DNA from: Burkholderia catarinensis
GTDB taxonomy: Bacteria; Pseudomonadota; Gammaproteobacteria; Burkholderiales; Burkholderiaceae
Assembly: GCF_001883705.2 (NCBI RefSeq)
Contig: NZ_MDEQ02000021.1
Location: forward strand, 1 to 64,000
Length of the DNA: 64,000 nucleotides
Direction of reading: 5' to 3'
Positions 1-8,243 of the stretch are shown piece after piece (position 1 is the first letter of the stretch; each line of letters opens with the position of its first letter). Both the position numbers and the translations under genes were made by a program. The notes below the pieces were generated by a model, which was not told the origin of the DNA, searched no databases, and saw nothing but the letters and a program-made list of their open reading frames with translations.

Positions 1-288
1 CTGCGCTTCTCGCAACTGCGTCTCCAACTCCTTGATGCGCTGCTCCGGTGTGAGCGGCTTTGAGTCTTGCTTTGGCATGGTGGAACCCGATCGCGCACGC
101 CCGGATGGATCGGCCCAATCCTGCAAGCCGTGCTTACGTAACCATACCAGTACGGTCGAGCGTCCCTGAATTCCGTAGCGTCGCTGCGCCTCTATGTACG
201 TCAGCTCGCCTTTTTCGACCTGCGTCACCACCGACAGCTTAAAAGCCAGGCTGTAGTCCCGCTGGGTCCGCTTGATCCCTTGCTCCAC
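1..288 (-). CDS. IS3-family transposase OrfA, partial
   Basis: The 96 visible codons start at a GTG (VEQGIKRTQRDYSLAFKLSV) and continue off the window. The N-terminal half is a helix-turn-helix typical of IS3 OrfA, with QVEKGELTYIEAQRRYGI followed by STVLVWLRKHG. After it comes a linker leading into the start of a leucine-zipper-like segment (EQRIKELETQLREAQ). In this family OrfA binds the IS ends, and OrfB with the DDE catalytic domain is produced by frameshifting; OrfB would lie beyond position 1. The GTG start is the first in-frame start after the inverted repeat. The element is probably intact beyond the window, but this cannot be checked here. Confidence 0.8.
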   Translation of the reverse strand, partial: MEQGIKRTQRDYSLAFKLSVVTQVEKGELTYIEAQRRYGIQGRSTVLVWLRKHGLQDWADPSGRARSGSTMPKQDSKPLTPEQRIKELETQLREAQ

Positions 289-341
289 TTGGCACCTCTT
301 CGTTTCGGCGAAAAAGTGTCAACCTATTTCAGGACGGGTCA
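1..341 (-). mobile_element. IS3-family insertion sequence, terminal part (runs off the window)
   Basis: The first 341 bases hold the left end of an insertion sequence read on the minus strand. Inward from about 341 the minus strand reads TGACCCGTCCTGAAATAGG, which has the look of an IS3-family terminal inverted repeat starting with TGA. Some 50 bases inside it begins an OrfA-type transposase. The partner inverted repeat and target-site duplication lie outside the window, so the exact end is inferred from the TGA and not from a seen duplication. Confidence 0.7.
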
Positions 342-349
342 GCTTCATG

Positions 350-378
350 AAAAAAGGACCGCTTGGCGGTCCTTTTTT
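350..378. terminator. bidirectional rho-independent terminator
   Basis: The stem GGACCGC (356-362) and GCGGTCC (366-372) encloses a 3-base loop, with an A run before it and a T run after it. It can end transcription in both directions, between the IS end and the minus-strand immunity gene cluster. Confidence 0.85.
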
Positions 379-448
379 GTTCATGCCCGTTTTCTCAGAA
401 TGCCTGAAAGACCGCGAAGGTTTGACGGATCGATGGCGTGCCGATGCG

Positions 449-790
449 TCACGCCATCCAGACGTCTTCATAGCCGGCATCGTCGATGATGAAGCGCGCG
501 CCGGCCGGCAGCCGCAGATAAGGCAGAACCGACGGCAGGTAGGTCGACAGGTGTGCGGCATGCAACGGCTGATAAAAATCGGCGGCATTGGAGTATTCAC
601 CGCAATGGAAGAACCAGCCCACGTTATCGCCTTCGGACAACGCGACGCGAGTGCCGTAGACAGGCATGCTCCCGAGCGTCGACATCGCGACGGCAACCAT
701 GTCTTCAGGCTCGACGGCATGCAGGCCGTATCGCGCGCAAATGGCTTCTTGATGCGCGCGCAGCGCTGCGGGATCGTCTGCGATGTTCAT
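449..790 (-). CDS. Imm33/DUF2185-like putative immunity protein
   Basis: This 113-residue acidic soluble protein is the last gene of a minus-strand series downstream of vgrG and rhs. The C-terminal half carries GWFFHCGEYS, LPYLRLPAGARFIIDD and GYEDVWM. I recognise these as the pattern of the Imm33 (DUF2185-type) immunity family found with polymorphic toxins. Immunity proteins of this kind bind and neutralise a cognate toxin in the cytoplasm. The cognate toxin is not obvious here, so the gene may be a spare immunity gene left after toxin exchange. The start ATG gives MNIADDPAAL. The family call rests on motif memory only, while the coding call is firm from length and position. Confidence 0.7.
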   Translation of the reverse strand: MNIADDPAALRAHQEAICARYGLHAVEPEDMVAVAMSTLGSMPVYGTRVALSEGDNVGWFFHCGEYSNAADFYQPLHAAHLSTYLPSVLPYLRLPAGARFIIDDAGYEDVWMA

Positions 791-824
791 TTCGTTCCTG
801 CCGTGCGGCGAGTCAACCGGTTTG

Positions 825-1217
825 TCAGCATAACCGCGGATCGGCGCCGCCGGTTGACACGAAACAGGCGGCAGCCTGCGTAGCCGTCGCGCGATCGACG
901 CACTGCCGCGCCGGATAGCGGCCTCGCTGGCCTCCCGCGACGAGTTCGATCGTTTCGTCCGCCGAGGCTTCCGGGGTTGTCAGGTTCAGCAGCGCGGCGT
1001 CGATCTCCGATGCGATGAAGACGACATACCGGCCGTCGTTGCCTCCGCCGATCGTCATCACCGTGGCGTCGTTCGCGTCGAATACGACTGTCGAGCGATC
1101 TCGGCCGTTCAGTCTTTCGACGGCCGCGATCGCTTGCGCGGGGTCGTCGCATCGCGCTTCCGTCACGTGCGAACGGTTGCCGATGGTTGTTTCCTTGATT
1201 ACTTTCGTTGTTCGCAT
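825..1217 (-). CDS. Imm1-family (DddI-like) putative immunity protein
   Basis: The product is about 130 residues with a central MTIGGGNDGRYVVFIA segment and a later IELVAGGQRGRYPARQCVD segment. These match the pattern I associate with Imm1, the family of immunity proteins for deaminase-type and other polymorphic toxins (DddI is a member). The gene overlaps the end of its upstream neighbour by 19 bases, so the two are probably translated together. The start is uncertain: ATG at 1217 (MRTTKVIKE) is used here, with alternatives at 1229 (in frame upstream) and a GTG at 1166. No deaminase toxin is present in the window, so this would be an orphan immunity gene. Confidence 0.7.
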   Translation of the reverse strand: MRTTKVIKETTIGNRSHVTEARCDDPAQAIAAVERLNGRDRSTVVFDANDATVMTIGGGNDGRYVVFIASEIDAALLNLTTPEASADETIELVAGGQRGRYPARQCVDRATATQAAACFVSTGGADPRLC

Positions 1218-1729
1218 TCGAGCCACCAATCGAGCAGCGCTTCATCGTCCGGATCTTCGAAGTTCCGGTAGATGTTCGCGTAGTACCAGGCGATCCCGGT
1301 TCGTGCGGTAAAGCCGTCGAACACGATACGAATTCGCTCGCCGCCAACCTTTGCCGGCACGGACAACGCAAGCGAGCCGCCATGGCGGCCATCCAGCGTT
1401 CCGCCCAGCCCGGTTCCGACCTCGTGTTCGAGTCGGTCGATTTCATCGAGCGCAATCGCGTCGCCGTAAATCTGGATGCAGTAGTTTCCGCCGCGCTCGA
1501 GCACGGTCGCCGGGCGATCGGGGTCGTCGATGCGGATGACGTCGCCTCTTGCGAGATTCAGTGTCAGGCCCGGCGAAGCCAGCAACACGTAGACGCCCGG
1601 CTCGACCTCGCAAGCCGGAAGCTCCTCGTGAACCGGCCCGTCGCCGGAACGGCCGGCATAGACGTAGATCACGTCGACATCGCGGTCGCGCAGTTCGTCG
1701 ACGAGCGGCTTCAGATTCGCGTCGTGCAT
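1199..1729 (-). CDS. DUF4265-like protein, putative immunity factor
   Basis: The product is a 176-residue soluble protein. The ATG at 1729 (MHDANLKPLVDEL) is chosen because GAGGGGGG lies just upstream as a ribosome binding site; longer in-frame extensions read as Arg/Ser-rich non-coding sequence. Residues about 35-60 (EVEPGVYVLLASPGL, LARGDVIRID) resemble the DUF4265 fold, small proteins often placed next to toxin genes. The C-terminal part has IAWYYANIYRNFEDPDDE. The position in a chain of immunity-like genes suggests toxin neutralisation, but no biochemical function can be read from the sequence. Confidence 0.65.
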   Translation of the reverse strand: MHDANLKPLVDELRDRDVDVIYVYAGRSGDGPVHEELPACEVEPGVYVLLASPGLTLNLARGDVIRIDDPDRPATVLERGGNYCIQIYGDAIALDEIDRLEHEVGTGLGGTLDGRHGGSLALSVPAKVGGERIRIVFDGFTARTGIAWYYANIYRNFEDPDDEALLDWWLECEQRK

Positions 1730-1781
1730 CGCCCCCCCTCGATTGAACATTGCACGCCGCCGGCGAGCGGCCTGCGTGTCG

Positions 1782-2099
1782 TCAGAACAGAATGAACGCG
1801 TCGTTTTCGATGTAGAACACGAACGCGTCGAACAGTTGGACCATGCTCGGCTCGTCGATCTGGTCATGCGCGTTGATTACGATGTCATCGATCGTCGCGC
1901 TGTCGAGCGTGATCTGCCAGCCGGATTGCCGGGCGACGGCCGGCGCCGAGACGTCTTCGTCATCTTCGGTGTCCTCGGAGAATGCGCCCTCCGTGTCGAG
2001 CGTCCACGGCATCGGCGGCAGGTAAAGCCAGCCGGAGAAATCTCCTGGGTGTTCGAGAATGTGTTTCAGCGACACTTCGGTCGCGAGGGTGGTCGACAT
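1782..2099 (-). CDS. small acidic protein, putative immunity protein (DUF7716-like)
   Basis: This 105-residue, strongly acidic protein starts at ATG 2099 (MSTTLATEVSLKHIL). A run of Asp/Glu (EDTEDDEDV) sits in the middle, and the end is FDAFVFYIENDAFILF. A GWLYLPP motif follows the first helix. Acidic proteins of this size in Rhs/VgrG neighbourhoods are usually immunity factors that mimic nucleic acid or plug a toxin active site; that role is inferred from context. The family name is a weak recollection. It is well separated from the next gene downstream (about 50 bases). Confidence 0.6.
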   Translation of the reverse strand: MSTTLATEVSLKHILEHPGDFSGWLYLPPMPWTLDTEGAFSEDTEDDEDVSAPAVARQSGWQITLDSATIDDIVINAHDQIDEPSMVQLFDAFVFYIENDAFILF

Positions 2100-2313
2100 G
2101 GGTATTGCGGTAATAACTGAGGTAAGTGTGCCAGCATAGCAATGTGACGGGCGCAAGGATGTGCATGCGCCGTAGCGCTCGTGTCAGCGAGCCGTGATTA
2201 TGCCAATTCCGCACACATGAGGTTAGCCCTGCGACCGTTGTCGCCTCATGCTCCGCCGCGAATCAATCGAGGCGCGGCGTGATCGCCTCACGCTCGTCAT
2301 CTTCAGTTCCGCG

Positions 2314-2451
2314 CTACAGGATCATGTAGCTGGACGGAGGGTCGTGGCCCGCGAGGCCGACGATGTGGACACCGTCCTCGAACGTGTATCGCGACGAATC
2401 TGAAATCCATTTCGTTGGGCTCCTGACGGATATAGCACGCACGCTGACCAT
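2314..2451 (-). pseudogene. 45-codon reading frame, possible immunity-gene remnant
   Basis: A short frame on the minus strand starts at ATG 2451 (MVSVRAISVRSP) and ends with FEDGVHIVGLAGHDPPSSY. Its C-terminal composition looks protein-like, unlike the overlapping longer frame at 2303-2542, which ends in Arg/Pro-rich sequence. It lies in the same orientation between two immunity-like genes. It may be the surviving tail of a decayed gene, or it may be chance. Confidence 0.25.
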
Positions 2452-2549
2452 GACTGGAACCGATTGTCACACGCAAGGGATTAATGACGAGCGACGCGAA
2501 ATCTGCCTCTGACGGGGATCGGTCAAGAGTCGAGTACGCCATCGATGCG

Positions 2550-2939
2550 CTAATCCGTCTTCAGCACCAGGAAAGTATCGATTGTCGTCTTCCGCTTTTT
2601 CGGATGATTGAATTGCCAGAACTCTGGTGTCGAGAAGCCATTCTTCTGGATCAGCTCCTCGAGTTTGTGTGAAGCATAGTCACTCGCGTCTCGAGATAGC
2701 GTGATGACGATACCTTTCGCACGGAACTCGATGCAATCGTCGCATCCGAAGCAAAACTGCACTTCGATCACCCTTTCGGCTCGACGATCGAACACTTCCA
2801 TGCTGAGGGATGCATGGTCGTCCCACGCACCGATCGCCATCAAAAGACGTTGACCGGCGTTGGCATCAAAAACAAGTGCGAAGCCGCTCCGCTCATGATC
2901 GAGTTCAATCATCGTGATGTGTTCGACGAAATCATTCAA
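2550..2939 (-). CDS. hypothetical protein, putative immunity protein
   Basis: The product is a 129-residue soluble protein starting MNDFVEHITMIELDHERSG. It has alternating hydrophobic strands (FALVFDANAGQRLLMAIGAW, VIEVQFCFGCDDCIEF) and a C-terminal basic stretch (HPKKRKTT). I do not recognise the family. The base composition is visibly more A/T-rich than the neighbouring rhs core, as is common for exchangeable toxin-immunity cassettes. Its place between the rhs immunity gene and other immunity-like genes suggests a retained immunity gene from an earlier Rhs tip. Confidence 0.6.
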   Translation of the reverse strand: MNDFVEHITMIELDHERSGFALVFDANAGQRLLMAIGAWDDHASLSMEVFDRRAERVIEVQFCFGCDDCIEFRAKGIVITLSRDASDYASHKLEELIQKNGFSTPEFWQFNHPKKRKTTIDTFLVLKTD

Positions 2940-3060
2940 GCCAGCCTCTCCGACAGAACGAAGCTACGAGTATCACTACCAGTCAAAACAATGCGTCAGT
3001 CCGCCTCCTCGATCAATAAAAAGCTGATCATGTCGGGTGCCCGAAGTACACGATTTATCT

Positions 3061-3489
3061 TTAAATCGCGTGACGGCGCTCCCATTTTCCAAGACTTCCT
3101 CGCCAAACACTTACGTCGTCGATTTTTGGCAGATCTTTCTCGACGATCACCGTGTAACGGTAACGTTGTTTGAGCCCCTTCTGCCTAATTGCCTCGATAT
3201 TGGTTTTATTCCCAGAATGTACCTCGGTGTCAACCAAAACAGCCTGGTCATACTCGGGCGGCTGCCCCGTTCCAAGAGTATCGAGTCTTGCCACACCAAG
3301 GGCACTCAACGCTTTCGCGCTGAGATTCTCGGAGAAAATTTCCTTCAATTTGAGCTTGGCATCTTGATTGATTTTCTCCCGATAATTCGGGTCTTGCTTG
3401 TACGCATCGCTCCTCTTTTCAGCGTGAAAGTTCGTTTCCCACTCCAACATCTGGCGGATAAACGTTTGTAGTCGATCGACGGGTGACAT
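3061..3489 (-). CDS. putative cognate immunity protein of the Rhs nuclease (NTF2-fold-like)
   Basis: This is the first gene after rhs, 15 bases from its stop, in the place where cognate immunity genes always sit. It encodes 142 residues: helical N terminus (RLQTFIRQMLEWETNFHAE), a middle segment with LGVARLDTLGTGQPPEYDQA, and C-terminal strands (RYRYTVIVEKDLPKIDDVSVW). The arrangement of N-terminal helices followed by a curved sheet resembles the NTF2-fold immunity proteins, but this is a visual impression. It should bind and block the endonuclease tip of the upstream Rhs protein. Low G+C compared with the rhs core supports exchange together with the tip. Confidence 0.7.
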   Translation of the reverse strand: MSPVDRLQTFIRQMLEWETNFHAEKRSDAYKQDPNYREKINQDAKLKLKEIFSENLSAKALSALGVARLDTLGTGQPPEYDQAVLVDTEVHSGNKTNIEAIRQKGLKQRYRYTVIVEKDLPKIDDVSVWRGSLGKWERRHAI

Positions 3490-3504
3490 CGTCTTACTCC
3501 TTCC

Positions 3505-6500
3505 TCAACACTTACATGGACAGGGATTGGGGAAGACCCGCGATTCAGTCTGCCCGTCAACTCTGGCTTGATAAAGAACAGAATGAGGCCGCGTTGAGCC
3601 TACATCGTATTGTGGAACGACTCGAACGATAACATTGCTCCCGCCCCTGACAGCATCAGCAATGTCGCCTTCGAAATCCCGGAATTCGCCTCGATTCTTA
3701 CCCGGATCTTGGGGAAAAACTTCCTTGACGCCACCAAGACCGCCAAGGTTGCGTGCAATCGGGTGCCCTGCATCATCGCTAGCACACCCAAAGGCTCGAG
3801 CCGCAGCGCGTGAACTTGCATTGGTTGTGGTACCAGTGCCCAAATCCTCGGGACGGATTTTAGCGGTAGCGCTCTTTAGTGTGCCGTTGGTGTTGTATCG
3901 ATATTTCGAAATCGGATTCTTGCCCCAGAGGCCAAGAGGGTCGACCCATTCGATCGGATTAGGCGCGTATTGATACACGTTGATACCACCGGCCAGCCCG
4001 ATAGGATCCTTCGATATGAACCTACTCGTCTGCGGATCATAGTAGCGGTTGCGGTTATAGTGCAGCCCCGTTTCTTCATCGAATTGCTGCCCCTGAAACC
4101 GCAGCGAACTCTTCGGAGCAACCCCTGCCGCCCTCGACGCCCGCACGATCACCTCCCGCGCGTCACCCCACGCCTTGTACGACGTCTCCCACACGACGTC
4201 GCCATCCTCATCCGTAAGCAATTGCGGCGTGCCGATCTGATCGCAGTGGTAATAGAAGGCATGTGCCTGTCCCATCCGCTCCGGCACCCGTTGCAGCGGA
4301 TCATGTTCCGGCGCATAGCGATCAGCGTCGCCGCGCAATGGCGTCTCGAATCCACTTACAGGCGCACTGACGTATTGCACCATCGGCACGAACGATTCTG
4401 CTTCGTAAAGGTAGTGCGTGCTGCCCTGCTCTCCGCTCTCATACGCCAGCGTATCGCCGTCCCACCCGAACATCGTACGCTCGCCGCTCACCTCTTTCGC
4501 AATACGACGACCCAGCGCATCGTAGTAGTACCGTGACTCACTGCTGCGCGCGGTCTCCTTTACCCTCGCAACCGTCAGCCGATTAAACGCATTCCACTCG
4601 TAACGTTGCTCGCCCGCCGGTGATCTGCGGTGCACGAGATTGCCGCGCGCGTCGTACTCGAAATGTTGCCCTGCATATTGCTTCAGCAAATTGCCCAATA
4701 CCTTGGGCACCTCGGGAGGCAGTGAACTTTCCGCACGCACCGGGCTCGGTCGGCTCTCTTTGAGAACCGTCTCAACGCGTGCTGGATCGATGATATTGCT
4801 CGCCGGATCGAATGCGAACCGCTCCTTGCCGGCCGGTCCGATCGACTCGAGCAGTCGGCCAACCGGATCGTAGCGATAATCCGTCAACCCCTTGCGATTG
4901 TCTTCGATCTGCACGAGCTGACCAGCCGCATCGTAACGATAGCGGCGCTCGGCCAGCGCTGCAGGTGCATTCGCACGCTGCACGGTCCGCTGCGCCAACC
5001 TCCCTGCAGAATCGTATGCTGTGCGTTGATCGATCTTGCTCGGCAACGTGCGCAACGTCTCCCGGTGCAGATCATCACGCTCGATCTGAACGAGTTCCTT
5101 GCCGTCCAGCATCATCCCGTGGACGTGCCCGGAGCCATATGTGAGCCAATCGACCACGCGGCCATCTGGTCGGACCGTTTTGATCCGGTTGCCGATTTCG
5201 TCGTACTGGTGATGCCACACGAAGCTCCGGCTCGTGCCGAACAAATCATATGCATGGTGCTCGCGCACCAGATTGCCGACCGGGTCGAAGAAACTCTGAA
5301 CCCGGCTGTGTCGGTTGCTCGCTTCGATCAATCGCCCCAACGAGTCGTATGTGAAGCGTTCTGCCTCATCGCCAACCGACCGACCTTGAAGACGCCCACC
5401 GCGATCGTGGGATATCGTCATGATCTGGCCAGCCTCGTCGACCGACTCGAGATGGCTGCTCGCCTCGTCGTACGCGTAGCGCGTCGCCTTCCCGCCGAAA
5501 TCGACCTCCTCGATCAGTCTGCCCGTCGCGTCATATCGAAACGCGTAAGTCGCGTGATTCGTGTCGGTCAACGCAACGAGCCTCCCGAGTCGATCATAGC
5601 GATACGACAGTGACTGCCCCGATGCATCGGTACGGATATTGATACGCCCCCTCACGTCGTAGCCATAACGCGTGTTGCGATTTAACGGATCTGTGTGTGT
5701 CAGCAGACGCCCTTCCGCGTCATAGCTCAGTTGCTCTCGACCGGCGGGCGACACCACCTCAACTAACTGACCATTCGTGCCATAGCGGTACGCAGTCACC
5801 CCACCTGCGGCGTCTTTCGTCTCCGAGAGCCGGCCTTGAGCGTCATACATCCATTGCGCCGTCTTTCCCGAGCAATCGGTATAGCTGATTAACTGACCGG
5901 CGGTGTCGTACTTAAGCGCCTTCGTACCGCCCTTCGCATCTTTGATCTGGGTAACGAGTCCCTGCCCGTCGTACGCGAATTCGGTCTTGTGCCCGAGAGG
6001 GTCGACCTGTGCAACCATGTTTCCGGCGTCGTCATATTCGCGCAGCCACGGATGTCCAAGCGGATCCGTCACGCGCACGAGCTGATTCTTCTGATCGTAC
6101 GCCATCTCGATCACGCTGCCGTCGGTGCGTTGATGACGTACCAAGTTGCCGCGTGTGTCGTACTCCATATGCTCGACGGCACCGTCGCGGTGGATGTACT
6201 GAACGAGCCTGTCGTTCTCGTCCCGATACATCCACTCTTCGCTGCCGTCCGGATGAATCACACGGAAGGAATAGCCCTTGCTGTCGTAATAGTGGTGCGT
6301 GACGTTACCGAGCGCATCGGTCACGCTGACCATCCGAAAGTTCGGATGCCACGCCAAAGTCACCTCATCGCTGCCGTCATCCCCGTACTCGCGGAAGCAC
6401 TTTGCCTTCGGTCCGTCACCGTTCCATTCGAGATTCACGCCGCGACCGGTACGATCGGTATATCGCGTCACGAGGTGGTGACGATAACGGTATTCGCGAC

Positions 6501-8208
6501 GATTGCCGTAGCGGTCGGTCGCGCCGATCAAATCATTTTCGTCATTGAATTCATAACGGGCAAGCACACCAATGTATTCGCCCTGTGCGTCATGATGCGT
6601 GACTTCAACGATGCGACCACGTGCGTCATGCCGGAATGCCACCTGTGAATGCGGCGCAATCAACCGATGCAACCGTCCTTGAGCATCGTAATCGAGCGTT
6701 ACCTGATTGCCGGCGCGATCCTTGACGAACGCAAGACGGAACACGTTGTCGTGTCGCTCATACGTTTCGAGCAGCGTGTGCCCACGCGTCAGCGTCAGCC
6801 ACCGATCGTCAAGACGCAATAACGTGTGCCCCTCGGCGGGATCATCATGCGCACCTCCGGCGTCGAGCAACGGATATTCGAGACTGCGTCCGGTCGCGTC
6901 GTGATAGACGAGCTTGCTTTTATCAATGTCCAAACGAGTCGAATACGGCGTAATCCACCGCGCCCCAAATTCGCCATGCGCGTCGTTCGCGTCGAAGAAC
7001 GATCGATAGGTGCGCCGCCAGACTATGGGCAACGGCCCCTCAATCGTGAAATCTTCGTGGTTGATCTGCTCATCGCCGAGCGCGAATCCGATTGAATGCT
7101 CGGTGGCAGCAGGTGGTGTCTTCACTGGGGAGTGCGTAAGGCAGCAATTCGGCCCCGGATGCTTCGCATCTGCGGTATGTCGCACCGTGTCCACCCGATG
7201 CTCCGCTCGCTTTTCAGCGACCTTCGTCGTCCCGTTCTCCTGGATCCCCGTCGCATGCGGCTTCGGATTGCGCTTGCGCCAGCTCCGCATACCGTCTTCG
7301 CCGATCATGATCAACCAGCCGAGCTTGCCCGCGTCGTTCCCATCCAACTCCCGGATGCACTTCTGGACCGTCGGAATTCGGTTGTAGATATCGTCGGCGA
7401 AAAGCTGCAGCTTCTTCGGCGCTTCGTCGTCCACCATATTCGCAACTGTGGTGACCGTGTTGATGGCAGCCTTCCCTTCGATCTTCACGAAGTCCGTGAG
7501 AAACCCAAGCCCGCTACTGAGAACTTTCCTGCCGTCATACGCAACAAGCGCCTTCCCGACATCCTTCAAATGCGACCCGGCCGACTTCACGTTGTGCCCG
7601 ACTTCGTACTTCTTCCCCGCCGCATGCGCGAACAGATCGGCGATCGCCTTCATCAGATCGCCGATGAATTTGGCGCAATGATCGAGCACCTCCTTCAGTC
7701 CATCGCGCATCACCTTCAGGAATTTCTCGATTTCGCCCGCATAGCGTTCCTGCACGTTCGCGACGATTGCCGCGACGACCGAGTCGCGTAGCACCTGCAA
7801 CGCTGCCTCGCCCACGGCCTTTCCGCTCTTGACGATCTCCTGTCGAATGAGCTTCAACACCGGGCGAGCGCCCAGGCGAAGCTCGGCAGTGGCCGGGGGC
7901 AACGGCACGACCCCGATGAGATCGAGACCGAGATTGACCCAATCGAACATACCGATCGCCTTGCTGCCGCGCTCGATCATCTCCTTGATATCGAGCACCG
8001 CATCGACCGCCGCAAAGATATTGGCCAGAACAGGCACATTCTCCGCGACCATCTTCAGTCGGCTGACGTTAACGGCCCCCCCGCTGACCTTGATCAGCCA
8101 CTTGTCGAATACATCGATGCCAGCTTGTACATCAGCCTCCGTGATCTTCATGATCGGAGACACGAACACATCGGTAGGTTTGGGTTGAATGACGCCCGCA
8201 GCGGTCAT
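3505..8208 (-). CDS. Rhs polymorphic toxin with endonuclease tip (T6SS effector)
   Basis: The product has 1567 residues. Residues 1 to about 340 form an N-terminal region with hydrophobic segments and no PAAR motif. A DUF6531-type entry follows (GFALGDEQINHEDFTIEGPLP), then a long series of YD/RHS repeats, ending in the conserved core end RFISKDPIGLAGG...WVDPLGL. The variable tip after DPLGL is about 130 residues with DDAGHPIARNLGG, PQDPGKNRGEFRDFE and VRVVPQYD. This is the pattern of DNA/RNA non-specific endonucleases, with DAGH in place of the usual DRGH. The Rhs shell encloses the tip, which is released by autoproteolysis and delivered on a VgrG spike. Its gene lies 35 bases after vgrG, in one operon. 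Confidence 0.93.
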   Translation of the reverse strand: MTAAGVIQPKPTDVFVSPIMKITEADVQAGIDVFDKWLIKVSGGAVNVSRLKMVAENVPVLANIFAAVDAVLDIKEMIERGSKAIGMFDWVNLGLDLIGVVPLPPATAELRLGARPVLKLIRQEIVKSGKAVGEAALQVLRDSVVAAIVANVQERYAGEIEKFLKVMRDGLKEVLDHCAKFIGDLMKAIADLFAHAAGKKYEVGHNVKSAGSHLKDVGKALVAYDGRKVLSSGLGFLTDFVKIEGKAAINTVTTVANMVDDEAPKKLQLFADDIYNRIPTVQKCIRELDGNDAGKLGWLIMIGEDGMRSWRKRNPKPHATGIQENGTTKVAEKRAEHRVDTVRHTADAKHPGPNCCLTHSPVKTPPAATEHSIGFALGDEQINHEDFTIEGPLPIVWRRTYRSFFDANDAHGEFGARWITPYSTRLDIDKSKLVYHDATGRSLEYPLLDAGGAHDDPAEGHTLLRLDDRWLTLTRGHTLLETYERHDNVFRLAFVKDRAGNQVTLDYDAQGRLHRLIAPHSQVAFRHDARGRIVEVTHHDAQGEYIGVLARYEFNDENDLIGATDRYGNRREYRYRHHLVTRYTDRTGRGVNLEWNGDGPKAKCFREYGDDGSDEVTLAWHPNFRMVSVTDALGNVTHHYYDSKGYSFRVIHPDGSEEWMYRDENDRLVQYIHRDGAVEHMEYDTRGNLVRHQRTDGSVIEMAYDQKNQLVRVTDPLGHPWLREYDDAGNMVAQVDPLGHKTEFAYDGQGLVTQIKDAKGGTKALKYDTAGQLISYTDCSGKTAQWMYDAQGRLSETKDAAGGVTAYRYGTNGQLVEVVSPAGREQLSYDAEGRLLTHTDPLNRNTRYGYDVRGRINIRTDASGQSLSYRYDRLGRLVALTDTNHATYAFRYDATGRLIEEVDFGGKATRYAYDEASSHLESVDEAGQIMTISHDRGGRLQGRSVGDEAERFTYDSLGRLIEASNRHSRVQSFFDPVGNLVREHHAYDLFGTSRSFVWHHQYDEIGNRIKTVRPDGRVVDWLTYGSGHVHGMMLDGKELVQIERDDLHRETLRTLPSKIDQRTAYDSAGRLAQRTVQRANAPAALAERRYRYDAAGQLVQIEDNRKGLTDYRYDPVGRLLESIGPAGKERFAFDPASNIIDPARVETVLKESRPSPVRAESSLPPEVPKVLGNLLKQYAGQHFEYDARGNLVHRRSPAGEQRYEWNAFNRLTVARVKETARSSESRYYYDALGRRIAKEVSGERTMFGWDGDTLAYESGEQGSTHYLYEAESFVPMVQYVSAPVSGFETPLRGDADRYAPEHDPLQRVPERMGQAHAFYYHCDQIGTPQLLTDEDGDVVWETSYKAWGDAREVIVRASRAAGVAPKSSLRFQGQQFDEETGLHYNRNRYYDPQTSRFISKDPIGLAGGINVYQYAPNPIEWVDPLGLWGKNPISKYRYNTNGTLKSATAKIRPEDLGTGTTTNASSRAAARAFGCASDDAGHPIARNLGGLGGVKEVFPQDPGKNRGEFRDFEGDIADAVRGGSNVIVRVVPQYDVGSTRPHSVLYQARVDGQTESRVFPNPCPCKC

Positions 8209-8243
8209 GATTTTTTATTCCGGGAAAATTGAAAGGGCGACAC

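Noticed and set aside
2303..2542. 79-codon minus-strand frame as an intact immunity gene
   Set aside because: Its second half is Arg/Pro-rich; a different frame over 2314-2451 looks more protein-like, so the longer frame was not annotated.
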